A DNA stretch of 64,000 nt, from the NCBI GenBank assembly GCA_963669155.1, contig OZ022588.1:6209179-6273178 (forward strand). Direction: 5' to 3'. The notes below the pieces were generated by a model, which worked only from the letters and a program-made list of their open reading frames with translations, was not told the origin of the DNA and searched no databases. Of the stretch, positions 12,715-24,950 are shown piece after piece (positions within the stretch are counted from its first letter, which is position 1; each line of letters starts with the position of its first letter). The translations under genes and the position numbers were made by a program. Source of the stretch: Arbacia lixula (lineage: Eukaryota > Echinodermata > Echinoidea > Arbacioida > Arbaciidae).

Positions 12715-13258
12715 AGGTGATATTCATAGAAAATCCAAAAATATGAAGATATTCCTCTACAGAAAGCTTATAAGCCATACAATGAGCTCGGATGACATTC
12801 AAACAATATATCACTTTCCAAAAGGCGAAATTAGGGTGAAAACGATCACCGTATTCTCGGGGACAAATTTGACCTACTGTCATCCGAAACGGCCTTTAGG
12901 TCTGATGTAAGAAACGGGAGGCGTTATTGTGCATCACACATGCCAATCCGCAGCTTCTTTTCCGCCAGAAGCATCGGGCATTGTTAATGAAACTGTGATG
13001 GCAGTTGCTAGTGGATTAACAGGTGTGATACACAATGGTCATTGTGAAGCATATCCCGGCTGTGACGTAAACACAACGCCACTTTCCCTTAGGCGATTTC
13101 GTAGGTCAAGAAGAGAGTTAATTTAGTGAAATTTGACTTTCATTAAACACATAACTGAACACTTTCATGGCATGTTAGCTGCATAAATTGCTTTAATAAC
13201 TCATTCAATTATAAAATAAACTATATTTATTTGATTTTATTTCCTATGAATATCACCT
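12715..13258. mobile_element. TTAA MITE, family 2, copy 1
   Basis: Perfect TTAA on both sides (12711-12714, 13259-13262). Terminal inverted repeat AGGTGATATTCATAG against CTATGAATATCACCT. It is 544 bp with no coding capacity. A second copy in opposite orientation lies at 33956-34495. Confidence 0.9.
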
Positions 13259-13616
13259 TTAAGATAGCTGTTGTCCTTCTCATTACACATAGAAATCATG
13301 TATGTACATTCACTATGAACAATGTATGTTTTTGCAATTTACAAGAAAATTAATTTGCTCAATAAAGTGTTGTTGTGGTATCTGCACTTGCAGGCAAGTG
13401 CATACTCCCTGTTAGTTTATTATGTGAGGTTTGTCCTAAATTGCTTAAGGAAAGTGCGGTTAATTCCAGTGGTAGCAAACAAAATATGTTTCGATTTGAA
13501 CCAATTCTCTTCTCTTATTTGCAACAACACTTTCCACTGTCAATGATATGTGTTATGTTTGATTTGATGGCAGATCAAAGCAAAAATGAGAGTCTGTAAC
13601 AATTTCCCCATATTAG

Positions 13617-13688
13617 ATGCTACACTGGTATTTAATGCTACACTTGAGTTTAATGCTACACTGGTGTTAAATATTACACTGGTGAAAA
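13617..13688. repeat. 18-bp minisatellite, 4 units
   Basis: Four tandem units of about 18 bp around ATGCTACACTGGTGTTTA, diverging slightly. No function is suggested. Confidence 0.8.
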
Positions 13689-13929
13689 ATGTACCGGTAG
13701 TGTAAGTTGTCATTAAAGAACATGTTGAACATGTGTTATTTTGTACTGATTAGTGATCAATAAATGTTGAATACCCTGTGCTGTCATTAAATGAGTTGGT
13801 GCTTGAAATACAACTTAGGCTTTGCTCATTGAGTCTTGCTGTATGTGTATGCACCAAAGACCTTAGCTAAGCTAAGGCTGCTAAGCTCAGGCTCCTTCGC
13901 AGTGCTCTACGGTCTTTGGTCAGCACGTA

Positions 13930-14490
13930 CAAAATACGTAGGCTGTGCGCTATCGAAGTTTGAAGAGTTTTATTTTGGGTGTGGGTGGGAAGGGGGGGGG
14001 GGGGGAGGGGGTGTAGACTGTAGACTACAGTTAGATCTGGATTTACAGTTCGGTTATACCGCAATTGTTTTGTCTATGCGCTCAGTCTTGTTGATTAGTC
14101 CGATGACTTTCAGGATGAGTTTGAGATTAAGTGGGACCTGCGAGTGAGGACACGGCCGGATGCATGCTGTACCACTCAATGCCTCAGCTGGCCCGCGACT
14201 TTCTGCACCTCGCCCACTCCCTCACTCTTGATTCTGATCAATGACAGTTAGGTCAATCCTATATAAAACAAACCAATTAAAGCAAGCACATTACAAACAC
14301 ATCAGAGCAGAGCAATAAATTAAATCAACCTCTCACTTTCTGTGTTTACGACCATCGATCTGCGGCCCAAGCTAAAACCCTGACCGATTGACCCCCTAGG
14401 GAGTAGGGCAGTACCCATGAGATTGGAATGTATGTGCGTGGATGGGGAGAGAGAAATTGAAGGTTGATGGCTGAAAGGAAGGGGAAAATT
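13930..14490. other. relic similar to the FMO upstream region
   Basis: Segments here resemble sequence upstream of FMO-A in the same orientation. TGTGCGCTATCGAAG followed by TTTATTTTG and GGGTGGGAAGGGG matches the block near 23.15-23.23 kb. The GAGATTGGAATGTATGTGCG block near 14.42 kb matches about 23.78-23.84 kb. No FMO exon is present, so this looks like a third, promoter-side copy of the duplicated unit, now decayed. Confidence 0.5.
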
Positions 14491-14566
14491 CAGATTTATT
14501 TATGGAGCGGGAGGACGAGGGCAAAACTAAATCAGGTTCCTTTTGCCGTCAGTGGATGTTCTTTAC

Positions 14567-14896
14567 AGGGATAGTTCACCATGAAATTATTTTGGTTTTC
14601 AATAAAAGGAGTCACATGAAAGGAACATATTAGTAAAGGTTTGACGAAAATCGGTCAAAGAATAAGAAAGTTATATGATTTTAAAGTTTTGATTTTGTGA
14701 CGTCACATGCGAGGTGCTCTCCCATATGTTGTGTACTTCTTTCTCTATAAATTGTCTGTTTTATGTCCTTTTATGTCACAAAATCAAAACTTTAAAGTCA
14801 AACACTTTTCTTTTGACTGATTTTCGTCAAACCTTTTTGTTGTTTCTTTCATGCGTCTCCTTTTTTTGAAAAATAATTTCAGGGTGAACTATCCCT
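14567..14896. mobile_element. TTAA MITE, family 1, copy 4
   Basis: Starts AGGGATAGTTCACCATGAAAT and ends with the inverse, followed by TTAA (14897-14900); the left flank TTAC is a decayed TTAA. It is about 330 bp, shorter than the 505 bp copy at 24.4 kb. Confidence 0.85.
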
Positions 14897-15234
14897 TTAA
14901 CCTATAATATGCACACAATTACAAGGATACACAGTTTAGAGCAAGTATACATGTACCATAATTTTTAAATGAAGTTTTCAGGCAGCATATCCGCAGCAAC
15001 ATGATGATAAAATAATATATTTTGTAATTGTCATGACCACATGACACATAGGCTTTAGATAATACATATGTGATTGTGGAGGCTAAAAGTCACAAGTAAA
15101 GGAAGCTCATTTAATCTAATAATTTCATATGAGAATGATCATTTATTCAAAATACAAATGTCTGAATAGTACATACATTTTCTACTTTTTTCAAGGTACA
15201 CACTCATCATAAGCAAAAAAAAATATTAATGACA

Positions 15235-16185
15235 TAAAATTGGCTTCAAAATCCTTTTCATCAGCAGAACAATATAAAAACATAGAACTGTAGAAATATG
15301 TAGCATTGGTCTTACAGAATATGTCAACAATCATATAAAGTGGGTGTAATACAAACTCATTCTTCCTTTTCTTTCCTAGATGATTTATCTGTATTTAAAA
15401 CCACACGATTAAACATTGCACATTACATTTATCATCTACACAAACAGTACCACAAAGCATCCATATCATGAAATAAAAATAATGACAGTGACATTTGGAC
15501 TTCAATCCACTTTAAACAGTATACAATGTCACTAATCTAAAGTCATACAAATTAACATCATATTTTTCACTTAAAAACACTGCTTCAGGCAAGAGATCAC
15601 ATTATTTCATAGAATGATATTTCAATTTCTTTGGTTTTCTACACAATGTTCATCACAAATCACATTTCAATTCCATAATTCCATTTCAACATAACATACT
15701 AAACTGTAAGTACGGTTGTCAAATCATATGTGCATAAGAAATCCTGATGATATAAAATTGGCTGCATAATCCTTTTCATCATCAGAATCAGCAGAACATT
15801 TATATAAATACATAAATCTATAGAACTCTGAAGTAGCATTGGTCTTACACAGAATATGTCAACAATCACATAAAATCGGTGTAATACAAACTAATTTTTC
15901 CTTTTCTTTCCAGATGATTACTCTGTATTTAAAACCACATGATTGTAAATTGCACTTTGCATTTATAATCTACACAAACAGTACCACAAAGCACCCATAT
16001 CATGAAATAAAAGTAATGATGACATTTGGTCTTCAATCCACTCTATATACAATGTCATTAGTCTAAACGTCATACAAATTAACATCATATTTTTCACTTA
16101 AAAACACAGCTTCAGGCAAGAGATTGTCACATTATTTCAGAGAACAATAATTCAATTTCTTTGGTTTTCTACACAATTAATGTAC
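15235..16185. repeat. tandem duplication of about 0.5 kb
   Basis: Two diverged direct units begin near 15,235 and 15,750. Shared blocks include ATTGGTCTTACA...AATATGTCAACAATCA, CTACACAAACAGTACCACAAAGCA and CTTCAGGCAAGAGAT. The region would be downstream of or in the 3' UTR of FMO-A. No coding potential. Confidence 0.75.
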
Positions 16186-16404
16186 ATCGCAGATCACATT
16201 TGTCTTTGGAAGCGGCTTTAATTTCAATGGTACACCACATGATTATGTGTATTCTTGAAAATGACTTTTAGGTTTATTGGTTAGGAATAGCTCTGAAAAA
16301 AGCAAATCTATCGTTTAAGAATCACATTTTTTCTTCTGAGAGGCAGCTTTGTAAAGAATTAACCCTACAGTCATTTCCACGACTTAAAACACTTTATAGC
16401 ATGA

Positions 16405-16690
16405 AAACTAAACTCACACTTCCTCTGAGAATAAAGGCAATTTGCTTCAAGAACTACACTCATTGATATACTTTACATAGGTATAAAACATGAAATCAGA
16501 TACAAATAATCAAATTCTAACAATCCAATCCACGGTAGCAACGTTATTTTGTCGACTAATACTTCCTCTGAAAACAAAAGCAATTTGCTTCAAGAACTGC
16601 ACTCATTGATATACTTTACACAGACATAAAACATGAAATCAGGTACAAATAATCAAATTCTACAATCTAATCCAATGAAGCAGCATTATA
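16405..16690. repeat. tandem duplication of about 145 bp
   Basis: Two units share ACTTCCTCTGA, CAATTTGCTTCAAGAACT and CTCATTGATATACTTTACA. The same pair occurs inverted at about 36.2-36.45 kb. Confidence 0.75.
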
Positions 16691-17615
16691 ACACAATTCT
16701 ATATTTTAATGCTAAATTCTCATAAATGTAAATGTTCAAGATTTATAAATCTTAAGTGCACTGTACTTAAAGTAAACATCCTGTAACAAATGGTACATAC
16801 TATGTAGGTATACAGAACACAAATAATGGAGTTAGCTGCGATTTTTCAATTTTCATCTTGCATAATAACAACATCAGTGGTATCATAACATGTACCTGTA
16901 CACATAAAAAATATTAATGAACATAATCATACACGACAGAATTGATTACCAGTAAAACTCAACTAGAGGCCTTCTGTATATTATTTAAAAAGATCACCAT
17001 TTGCGATAGGTAACAATATCTGAAACCTTTACGAGCTACTGACGCATATTTGTGAGAGTAATACACGCAAATCCTGTAGAACACCATTTTGCCTGGTACC
17101 TAATTGGTGAACAGCATGATGCCTCAAATTGAGGCAAGTTGCACCGCACATAACTTACTACCATGAGCGGTGAAGATTACAAGACCCGGAGTTGCACAAG
17201 AACCATTCTGCCTTGGCCATATCTCATTCTTGTTTTTATTTCAGGATCACATAAAGGAATCATCTCAAAAGCACATTGCAGAAATCAAAACAGAGTGAAA
17301 CTTGTGAGGATGGCAGAGTGGTTCGCCATCTTTACCACTTCTATTTAATACTACCTCCAAACCACTGCAAATTATAGAGTAAATATAGTACACGACTTGT
17401 TTTAACCCCATTCATTTTGATCCCCCCCCCCATGCGAAATCCACAACTGACGCGCAACCATTGCACAGCGTGACACTTTTTCTTTTGTAGTGTCAAAATG
17501 ACTCCCCCCCCCATCCCTTCCTCTCAAAAAGCCCAGTTAGGGTTAACCTGTTCTATGAGACAGGTGTGTATTACTCCTGCAAACATGCCTCACTGGTGCA
17601 TAAGGAGTTAAGAGC

Positions 17616-20600
17616 TCACCCCAGCAGCCAGTAGATGGCTAGGAGGATGACCAGGCCAGTGATCAGCCAGACACAGAGGTTGGACCCCTGGTCCTGACTG
17701 GCTGTCACCTTTCTGGTCTGCAGTGGCTTCTGGACCCGATCCCAGAGGGTCATGATGGCGTCCCGTGCCCCGGCCCACTGGCCTGGACCCACCAGCCGGT
17801 ACTGGTAGGGGGTGTAGGCCCCAAAGACGCAGCGGTACGCCAGCACAGGGTCCCACAGAAGCATCTTCCAGAAGTCGGGCCTGACGCCGAACTCCACCGC
17901 GATGCTATCCATGTAGGGGATAAAGTCTACCTGGATGGTGTGGCGAGGAGAGGCCACGTAGCGCTTGGCCATGGCCTCCCGTGTGGCCACCACATGGGCC
18001 TTCATCTGGGCGGGGCTCGGGAGTGTGGCCAGGCCGTTGATGACCCTGGTGGCCCAGCGCGCCTGGATCTCTGAGATGGGGTTGATGGCGCCAATAGGCT
18101 GGATGTAGCCCAGGAAGGCCAGGGAGGGGTGAGCCAAGTCCGTGGGGAACACGTACTTGTACAGCGGCAGCTGGTTGCGCTCCACCTTCACCACAGACTC
18201 GTCCAAGAACGGGAACTTAAAGACGTACCCCGTCCCAAGGATGACCACGTCCAGCTCGGCCATAGTGCCATCGTTGAACTCTACGCCCTTTGCTGTAAAG
18301 CGACGGATGTCTGGCTTCATGATGACCGACCCATTCATGATGCAGTTTGGCAAGAAGTCGTTGACTGTTGGGTGTTGAGCGATGGGTGAGTGGTCAGGCA
18401 TGACGCCCAGGAACCTGTGGTCCACTCGCTGCCTGAACAAGGGAAGATATAGCATAGCATTTCATCATTTGATCAAGAACTAAAGCTACACTTGGGTTAT
18501 TTGCTGTATTAGGGTACAATTCCATTGGGCTGGGGCAAATTTTGTGACATACCAGAACTGAGAAACTATCATACTAAGCTCAACATGTGCCCATATTGGT
18601 TTCCGCAAAAGAAAGGAGAGCAGTGTGGCTCATTGGTAGAGAGTTTGTCTCTCAATGGCAAGGCCATGGGATCAAGTCCCATACAAGACGCAAAAGAGCC
18701 AGCGTTGTTTGTTTTTGTGCCTTCCCCCCTTCGTGGGAAAACACTCCGTCCCTCGGATAGGATGCTAAATGGAGGTCCCGTGTACACAACCACCACACTC
18801 TTTGAATGTTAAAGAACCTACTTCACTTCTCGATTAAGAGCAGGGTGAAAACCCAGTGGAGTGGACAGAATGCCTTTCATGGAGAACGGGTGGAGCAAAG
18901 CATATAGATTTGCAACACATCAAAATATTTTATGGATTACTTATCAAAATTGGCATGACACTGGCAGGGCCTGGTTATTATATTCATGACATCTAAAGTC
19001 TTCAACAAGTGATCTTTTCTTTAGTGTGTGATTAAATATCTTACACTCCCATTACCTAGATATCATCACATTTGTTGCCCAACCTCATGGAATAACCCAT
19101 TATTGTAAGCAAGAACTGTTACCAATTTGCAACTTACTCCAAAGCCCTTCTGAAGCCTTTCTCTTTGATCGAGTCTGGAAGCATATCGAGGATTCTCGTG
19201 TGGGTAAGGGGCAAACCCTTATCTGCCAGACGATGAAGGATCCACATTCCCCGTCTTGTACTCAAGTACAGCTGCAAAGTAAGACACAGAGGGATAAAAA
19301 CAATGTACACATATTTTGATCCAAATTTCTTCCTTCATGGAATGTACAAATGTAGTCAAACTTAAATGAATACTACTGTCTTAAAGAAGTGAAAAAAATA
19401 TCCGTGCCATCAAGGCCGGAGAATGTAGACCTCACAAGGTAAAGAAGATCCCCCACAAACCAAATGACCACCTGTCAAAAACTTCTTTTCCTCTTTTGTT
19501 TCCTCTTGTGGTATAATGCAAAATGTAGATAAGGTTGTTTCTTCCAAGACATCAGATTGAAAAGTGTGATTATAGATGTAATATTACAGATCTTTCATTT
19601 CTATCTTTCCCATTTTATTCCTTTGTAGTAAACATAAAAAGTGCATCAAATTGTGTTCAATCAAGAAGAAAACTTGTATTTAAATAGAATATTGTATCTT
19701 TCATGCTATTCTTCACGATAAAACCCCAAACTCATGCCTCTGTACTACTAAAAAACTATTTCATACAGATCTTTTGATTAGCTACATGTTAATGAACTTC
19801 TCATCAGTTTTAATGCAAACAGAGTGCAGATCCAATTGTTATCATAGTTATATATTTTTTTACTCACATCAGCATAACTGTCAACAACAATGCATGCACT
19901 GTGCAAACAAATTATCCAGACAATGGCCAGTTCTTAGTTGGATGAACCTAGACATCAATGTGGACCTTGTGCTTTTAAACTGTTCAAAGTCTATGCACTA
20001 ACAGAAATAAGGGAGTATACACTACAGCTCAAATGAATTGGCATAGGGAAAGGGAAATGGAAGAAAGGGAAGGACCGCGGTATATTTCGTCCAGTTCAGC
20101 ATGGAACATGATGCTTTTTAGGCTAAAGCATCGTGTTTCATGCTGAACTGAACAAAATATACCGCTGTTAAAGTGGATGACTGTTCAAATTTGCTGCAGG
20201 GTGCATCATGGGAAGGCTTTTCCTTTGCCGCAATGTGGTATTGAGAATTGCACTCTCATGTACTCACCTTCTCTGCACGCCTGCCCAACTCTACAGCAGC
20301 ATCACAGCCAGAGTTGCCCACGCCAATGATCAGGATACGCTTATTCTCAAAGCCTGCGGGGGTCAGGTAGTCATGGGTGTGGAGCACACGCCCCTTGAAG
20401 TCACTCAGTCCTGGGATGGAAAGAAGAGGGGAGGGGGGGGGGCGTAAATAAACAGTGGGGGATAAGTGCTTATGTGGGTTTCTTGCTGTTTGGTCTACTT
20501 CAATTTGGTCCAACTCCAATACCCATTTTGACACACAAATTAACCTTCACACTTCCCTTTCAAGGTATGTATTAACCTTAATCTTACATCTATCATCCTA

Positions 20601-22875
20601 ACCCTTAACCTTAACTATATGCTTCTCCAAGTACAATCGGGAGAAAAAATTAAATATATGCACAAAATTTGGTCAAATTTTGATCCAAGTTGCACACTAA
20701 AAAAAACCCTAAACTTTTACCTTAAATATGTTCATTTTTTTTTTTTTTTTTTTTTAATGGTATAGAGGGTCTTTCCCATCGCAGTCCGGAGACTGAATTA
20801 AGTGGGATGTTAAATTGTGAGCCCTGGTCACTGGATGCAAGAACATATCATGCACACATATGTGCACCATCTCTACTCCCTGGGGAGTATTCCTTGCCCG
20901 CTGCACGATATCGGTGCTGGGTCAAGATCATTCACATAATCGTCCACCTCCTACCAGGTACCCATTCATACTCCTGGGTGGAGAGCAGCAATGTGGATAA
21001 AGTATCTTGCTGAAGGACACAAGTGCCATGGGTGGGATTGAACCTGGGACCTTGAGATCTCCAGTCACAGTACACAACCACCACACCACAACACCTCCAT
21101 AGCCCCTAACGGCCTCACTTCAAATCATTGTTTGTCCAAGTAGATGAATAAGCAGAATAAACAAATAGTGATATTAACTCTTTAATTTTTAAGCAATCAT
21201 TAAAGGGTGAAAAGACTATGTACCTTCGAATTCCGGAACGTTCGGTGTGCAGTGATGTCCGGTGCAAACAAACACAGCATCAAACGTCTCGGTCTGAGCC
21301 TTGCCCGAGGCCAGGGGAGTAGTTGTCACGCTCCAGCATCCTGTCGACTGATAGTCATCGGCAAAGGCCACAGAGTCGACCCGCGTGTGGAAACGGATGT
21401 ACTGGCGCAGCTTGAAATGATCGCAGTACAGGTGGTAATACTTGAGCACCATACGGTTGTGCATGAAGTTTGGATACTCGTTAGGGATGGGGAAGTCACT
21501 AAAAAAAAACGAAAATAAAGAGAACATTGTATTCATCCTGGAATAACCATCTCATTTGGGACATTCTTTAATCAAAATCACATTTTTGGTCATAACCTTG
21601 TATAGAGGGGTGTTCAGAGGAGCCAGAATCAGTGAATCAAAGTCCTACAGATATCTCAGTTTATACCAATCAACTCTGTACAATAGAGATAGTGAATTGG
21701 ACTTAAAACAACAAGAAAAGTAAGTCCCCCCCCCCCCCCCCCTAAGCAAAATAGCATAACTTTTTATCAATGAGGTTTTGGGCACAATAATTTGGCAGGA
21801 TTGTTTCTTAACTTATTAACTAACTTATGTGTGAAAATCATGTTTATCCAATCAGTCATGCATGAGTGGGCAAATTTTAAAGGCAAAAAATGTCACTTTT
21901 TAAAAGTCGATCACAAGGGTAATTTGGGGATTCTGTCATATGAATTTTTGATGAATTAGACCTACATTTCTGGTGCATAATTTATGTCCTTTCAATGTTT
22001 AGCATCCATTTCTCAATGCAGTAACACCTCTCCCGACACTTCACCCATTGTTCTGGGTGAGTGAGCACTGTTTTACAATTATCCTCATCCCTCTTGACTT
22101 TGAAACTTTTAAAAACCCATTTTGGTGAAGAAATAAAACTCTGGATATTTTGACAAAGATGTAATATGAACTGAAAGGTAAACACAAGTCATATTTTCAT
22201 GTCATGGTTAAGTGAAAACACTTTAAAAATCACACAAGAAATGCCAAAATGTATTGTTAAAACGGCATAAACAATTAACAACCCTCTTGACTTTTGAAAA
22301 GTAACATTTTTGCTTTTAAAATGTGCCCTCTCATGCATGACCGATTGGATTAATGTGATTTCCAAACAGAAATTAGTCAATAAGTTAAGGAACAATCCTG
22401 CCAAATTATTTTGCCCAAAACATCTTTGATAAAAAGTTATGTTATTTTGCTTGGGGGGTGGGGGTAGGTGGGTGGGGGGGGGGGGGTGGGGGAGGGTGCG
22501 GCCGGGGCTTACTTTTTTTTTGTTGTGTTTTACTTTCAGATGAGCCGCATCTCTATAAAGAGGCTAGAGTCTAGAGAGTTCTACTACTAGCCCCTGACCG
22601 GGCTGGTCGCAGAAATACTGTACTGAAGTCTACAACATATAATTAATATTATCAATGACGTTGCCGCACCTGAAACACATGATCTCTTTGCTGGTGTTGA
22701 TGACGGTGGACTCGAAGACGCAGCCCTGGTCGTCCCGGTTCTCCCGATAGTACCACAGGCCCCCGATGTCGTCTGCCTTTTCGAAGCACACCGGCTCATG
22801 CCCTTCGTCCAAGCAACATTTGATGGCTGCCAGGCCGCTGGCCCCGGCGCCGATGATGGCCACTCGCTTACCCAT
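17616..22875 (-). CDS. flavin-containing monooxygenase A, 5 exons
   Basis: Exons in transcript order: 22875-22670, 21498-21224, 20410-20268, 19271-19138, 18432-17616; 1,575 nt, 524 aa. Family landmarks: N-terminal FAD-binding GAGASGL, the FMO signature FKGRVLHTHDY, the NADPH-binding IGVGNSGCDAAVEL, an LGTGY motif and a C-terminal hydrophobic tail (VWLITGLVILLAIYWLL) expected to anchor the enzyme in the ER membrane. FMOs use NADPH and O2 to oxygenate nucleophilic N or S centres of small molecules; the substrate here is unknown. It is the inverted paralog of FMO-B, about 96% identical by eye, but exon 4 is 9 nt shorter with a locally different GLPLTHTR segment. Introns 1, 2 and 4 carry insertions absent from FMO-B. 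All junctions are GT-AG and frame is intact. Confidence 0.94.
18613..18890 (+). mobile_element. tRNA-derived SINE in FMO-A intron 4
   Basis: The head resembles a tRNA: an A-box-like TGGCTCATTGGTAGAG (about 18626-18641) and a B-box-like GGGATCAAGTCCC (18668-18680). A tRNA-unrelated body follows to about 18.89 kb. The corresponding FMO-B intron is about 395 bp shorter and lacks it. It is not a functional tRNA gene, since the acceptor stem does not pair. Confidence 0.6.
20077..20165. repeat. 89-nt near-perfect hairpin in FMO-A intron 3
   Basis: Two 39-nt arms (20077-20115 and 20127-20165) are complementary at 35 positions around an 11-nt loop. On either strand two of the four mismatches become G-U wobbles. 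It is not found at the matching place in FMO-B intron 3. It could be a tiny foldback transposon or a hairpin RNA embedded in the FMO-A sense transcript. Confidence 0.7.
20739..21098 (-). mobile_element. SINE with poly(A) tail in FMO-A intron 2
   Basis: Minus-strand SINE. The head is near 21.09 kb, with a B-box-like GGTTCAATCCC near 21.05 kb and a conserved body including GGTACCTGGTAGG. It ends in a run of about 20 A (poly-T on +, near 20.74-20.76 kb). FMO-B intron 2 reads straight through the site (GGGGTTATGAACATATTT near 30.88-30.90 kb), so the element inserted after the duplication. Confidence 0.75.
21705..22527. mobile_element. foldback element in FMO-A intron 1
   Basis: Long imperfect terminal inverted repeats. 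The left side reads AACAACAAGAAAAGTAAG, a C-run, then CTAAGCAAAATAGCATAAC. The right side is the inverse, with a G-rich run and CTTAC followed by T-rich sequence. Similarity continues inward through GGTTTTGGGC / GCCCAAAACATC. No coding capacity. FMO-B intron 1 is about 750 bp shorter and lacks it. Confidence 0.7.
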
Positions 22876-24441
22876 TGCTCACGGAACAGCTGCACTGCTT
22901 CCAAGAACACGAGAAGAACTTCGAACTGTAACGCCGACAGTAAAACTAAGACCAATCTATAGTTTATTAGGAACTTGTCTCGGCCTGGGGAGTGAACTAA
23001 ATGTAATACTGTCAGCTTTTCTTTTGTCTGACAAAGTGACAAATGTGGCTGAAGTGAAGAAGAAGAACTCAGCTTATCGCGATATCGCTCAGTCACAAGA
23101 CCTAGCAGGTCGAATCGCTCCATAAACGTGTCTGCACGTACGGCGGCTGCTACGGCTGGATCGTGCGCTATCGAAGATGGCAGAGCGCCGAAGGCGTTTG
23201 TTTATTTTGTATGTGGGGGTGGGAAGGGGAGTGCTAGAGGAATCCTACAATATATATTTTTTTGATGATTTAGAGGAGACATATAAAAAATTATAGATCT
23301 ACAACTATTCAAAATAAAGAGAAGTTTTTGTTAACATAGTTAGGCCCTACTGCCACATCCACGTGTCCTTGAGATAAAAGGTGCATATAGCTAGTGATAA
23401 GATGACATGGCACCGTCTTTTCTTCACCTGATTCACCTCTCCAAAGATTGTACTTCGATATTAGCAAATAAACCAGTATTTTGTAAATATTGGCCCGTAT
23501 TCTGAACAGAGGTCAACTATATCAAATCAATTATGACGTTTTACGTCGTTTTATTTGGCGCCCATAAAGTTAGTCCAGGTTCAACAGTTTGCTAATTGCT
23601 CCGAGTCAATTTGTCCCCTTAATGTTTTACACGCAACGGTGCTTATTGGATCTGCATGCCTTCTGTGTGTGCATGTACGTGTATCCACTTACCCCGCAAA
23701 TCCTCTATAAAGACAAAATGGAAACATAAGCACTCTACACCCACATCAGAGCAAAGCATATACATGTATAGGCCTACCCGTGAGATTGGAATGTGTGTGC
23801 GTGGATGGGAAGAGAGAAATTGAAGGCTGAAAGGAAGAGACATTTATATTCATACTAGGGGTGGGATAATATAATATAAAATAATAATTTTAAAATAGCA
23901 TTAACACTAAACTCAAGAGTCCATACAAACAATGAAATACATGTAATATTATGCATTTATTTTGCACCAGTGCATCTATCTATCACCAAAGAAATACCCA
24001 ACAGTTCAGGTTTAAATTCATTGAGGGCCCTTCTTGTATTCACCAGTGATAATCCCAAGGATATTGTTGGGCAGACTCGATCACTCAGAATCTTGAGAGT
24101 GGTTATTGGCTCAAGTTATTTAGAACACGTATACCATATTTAACTGAAACTCTTAGGCAGCAACATGATGATCAAATTATTTTATTTTAAAGTCGTCATA
24201 ATCACAGGTACCGTGAAAAATGGTAGAATAACACTATATAATTTGAAGCGTCCTTTGCTATTGCAACACGTACATACTGAATCCATATTCAGAGACCACA
24301 TTTACATCATTTCACAAAATGCATTTTCCCAAACACCACTTCATAATGACCTTTAACTCTTTGGTGCATTTTGAACTAGTAATACGTGATGTACACACCA
24401 ATCTCATAGGGCATCATTTTGAGTACCACACAAATGGTTAA

Positions 24442-24946
24442 AGGGATAGTTCACCCTGAAATTAGGTTGGTTTCAATAAAGGCAGAAACGTGATAGAAAC
24501 ATATTAGTGAAGGTTTGAAGAAAATCTGTGAAAGGATAAGAAAGTAATGATCTGTTAAAATGTTGATTTTGTGACGTCACATGGGACGTGCTCTCCCATA
24601 TGTTGTGTAAATTTTGTTTTATGGCCATTTTCTCAAAGGGGTGTACATCATTTTACACTGTACTTTTGTATTTGAGACATCATTAAAAATACATTTTCAC
24701 AGAAGTACCTCTCTGGAAAAGAATATCCCTTCATCAAAAACAGAAAAAGAGCTATTTACAGAATTATACAGCGCACAACATGAGCACCTCACACATGAGG
24801 TCACAAACTTGACATTTCAAAAGATCTAACTTTCTTATCCTTTAACGGATTTTCGTCAAACCTTCACCAATAACTAAAACAAAGTTTTGTTCTTTCATAT
24901 TTCCGCCTTTATTGAAATGAACTTTACTTCAGGGTGACTTATCCCT
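24442..24946. mobile_element. TTAA MITE, family 1, best copy
   Basis: 505 bp with a perfect TTAA duplication (24438-24441, 24947-24950). Termini are AGGGATAGTTCACCCTGAAAT and its near-perfect inverse. It contains AAAGGATAAGAAAGTAATGATC and TTTTGTGACGTCACATGGGACG. It lies in the spacer between the FMO arms, downstream of CHCHD5. Confidence 0.92.
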
Positions 24947-24950
24947 TTAA

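Larger units (their letters stand above)
15070..23850. repeat. left arm of large inverted duplication (FMO-A arm)
   Basis: Reads as the reverse complement of about 28,720-37,515. Matches cover the FMO coding exons, the FMO upstream region (about 23.4-23.84 kb against 28.7-29.25 kb) and about 2.4 kb downstream of the gene. The outer edge is near the GATTGTGGAGGC block at 15.07 kb. Edges are estimated by eye. Within the arm, two older tandem duplications (about 15.24-15.66/15.75-16.18 kb and 16.41-16.54/16.56-16.70 kb) are also present in the other arm, so they predate the inversion. Confidence 0.85.

Noticed and set aside
13853..13921. Short palindrome CCAAAGACC...GGTCTTTGG as a regulatory hairpin
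   Set aside because: Only nine terminal bases pair cleanly; chance similarity or a decayed element end is as likely.
18600..18690. A tRNA gene
   Set aside because: A-box and B-box-like sequences are present, but acceptor and anticodon stems do not pair; it fits a tRNA-derived SINE.
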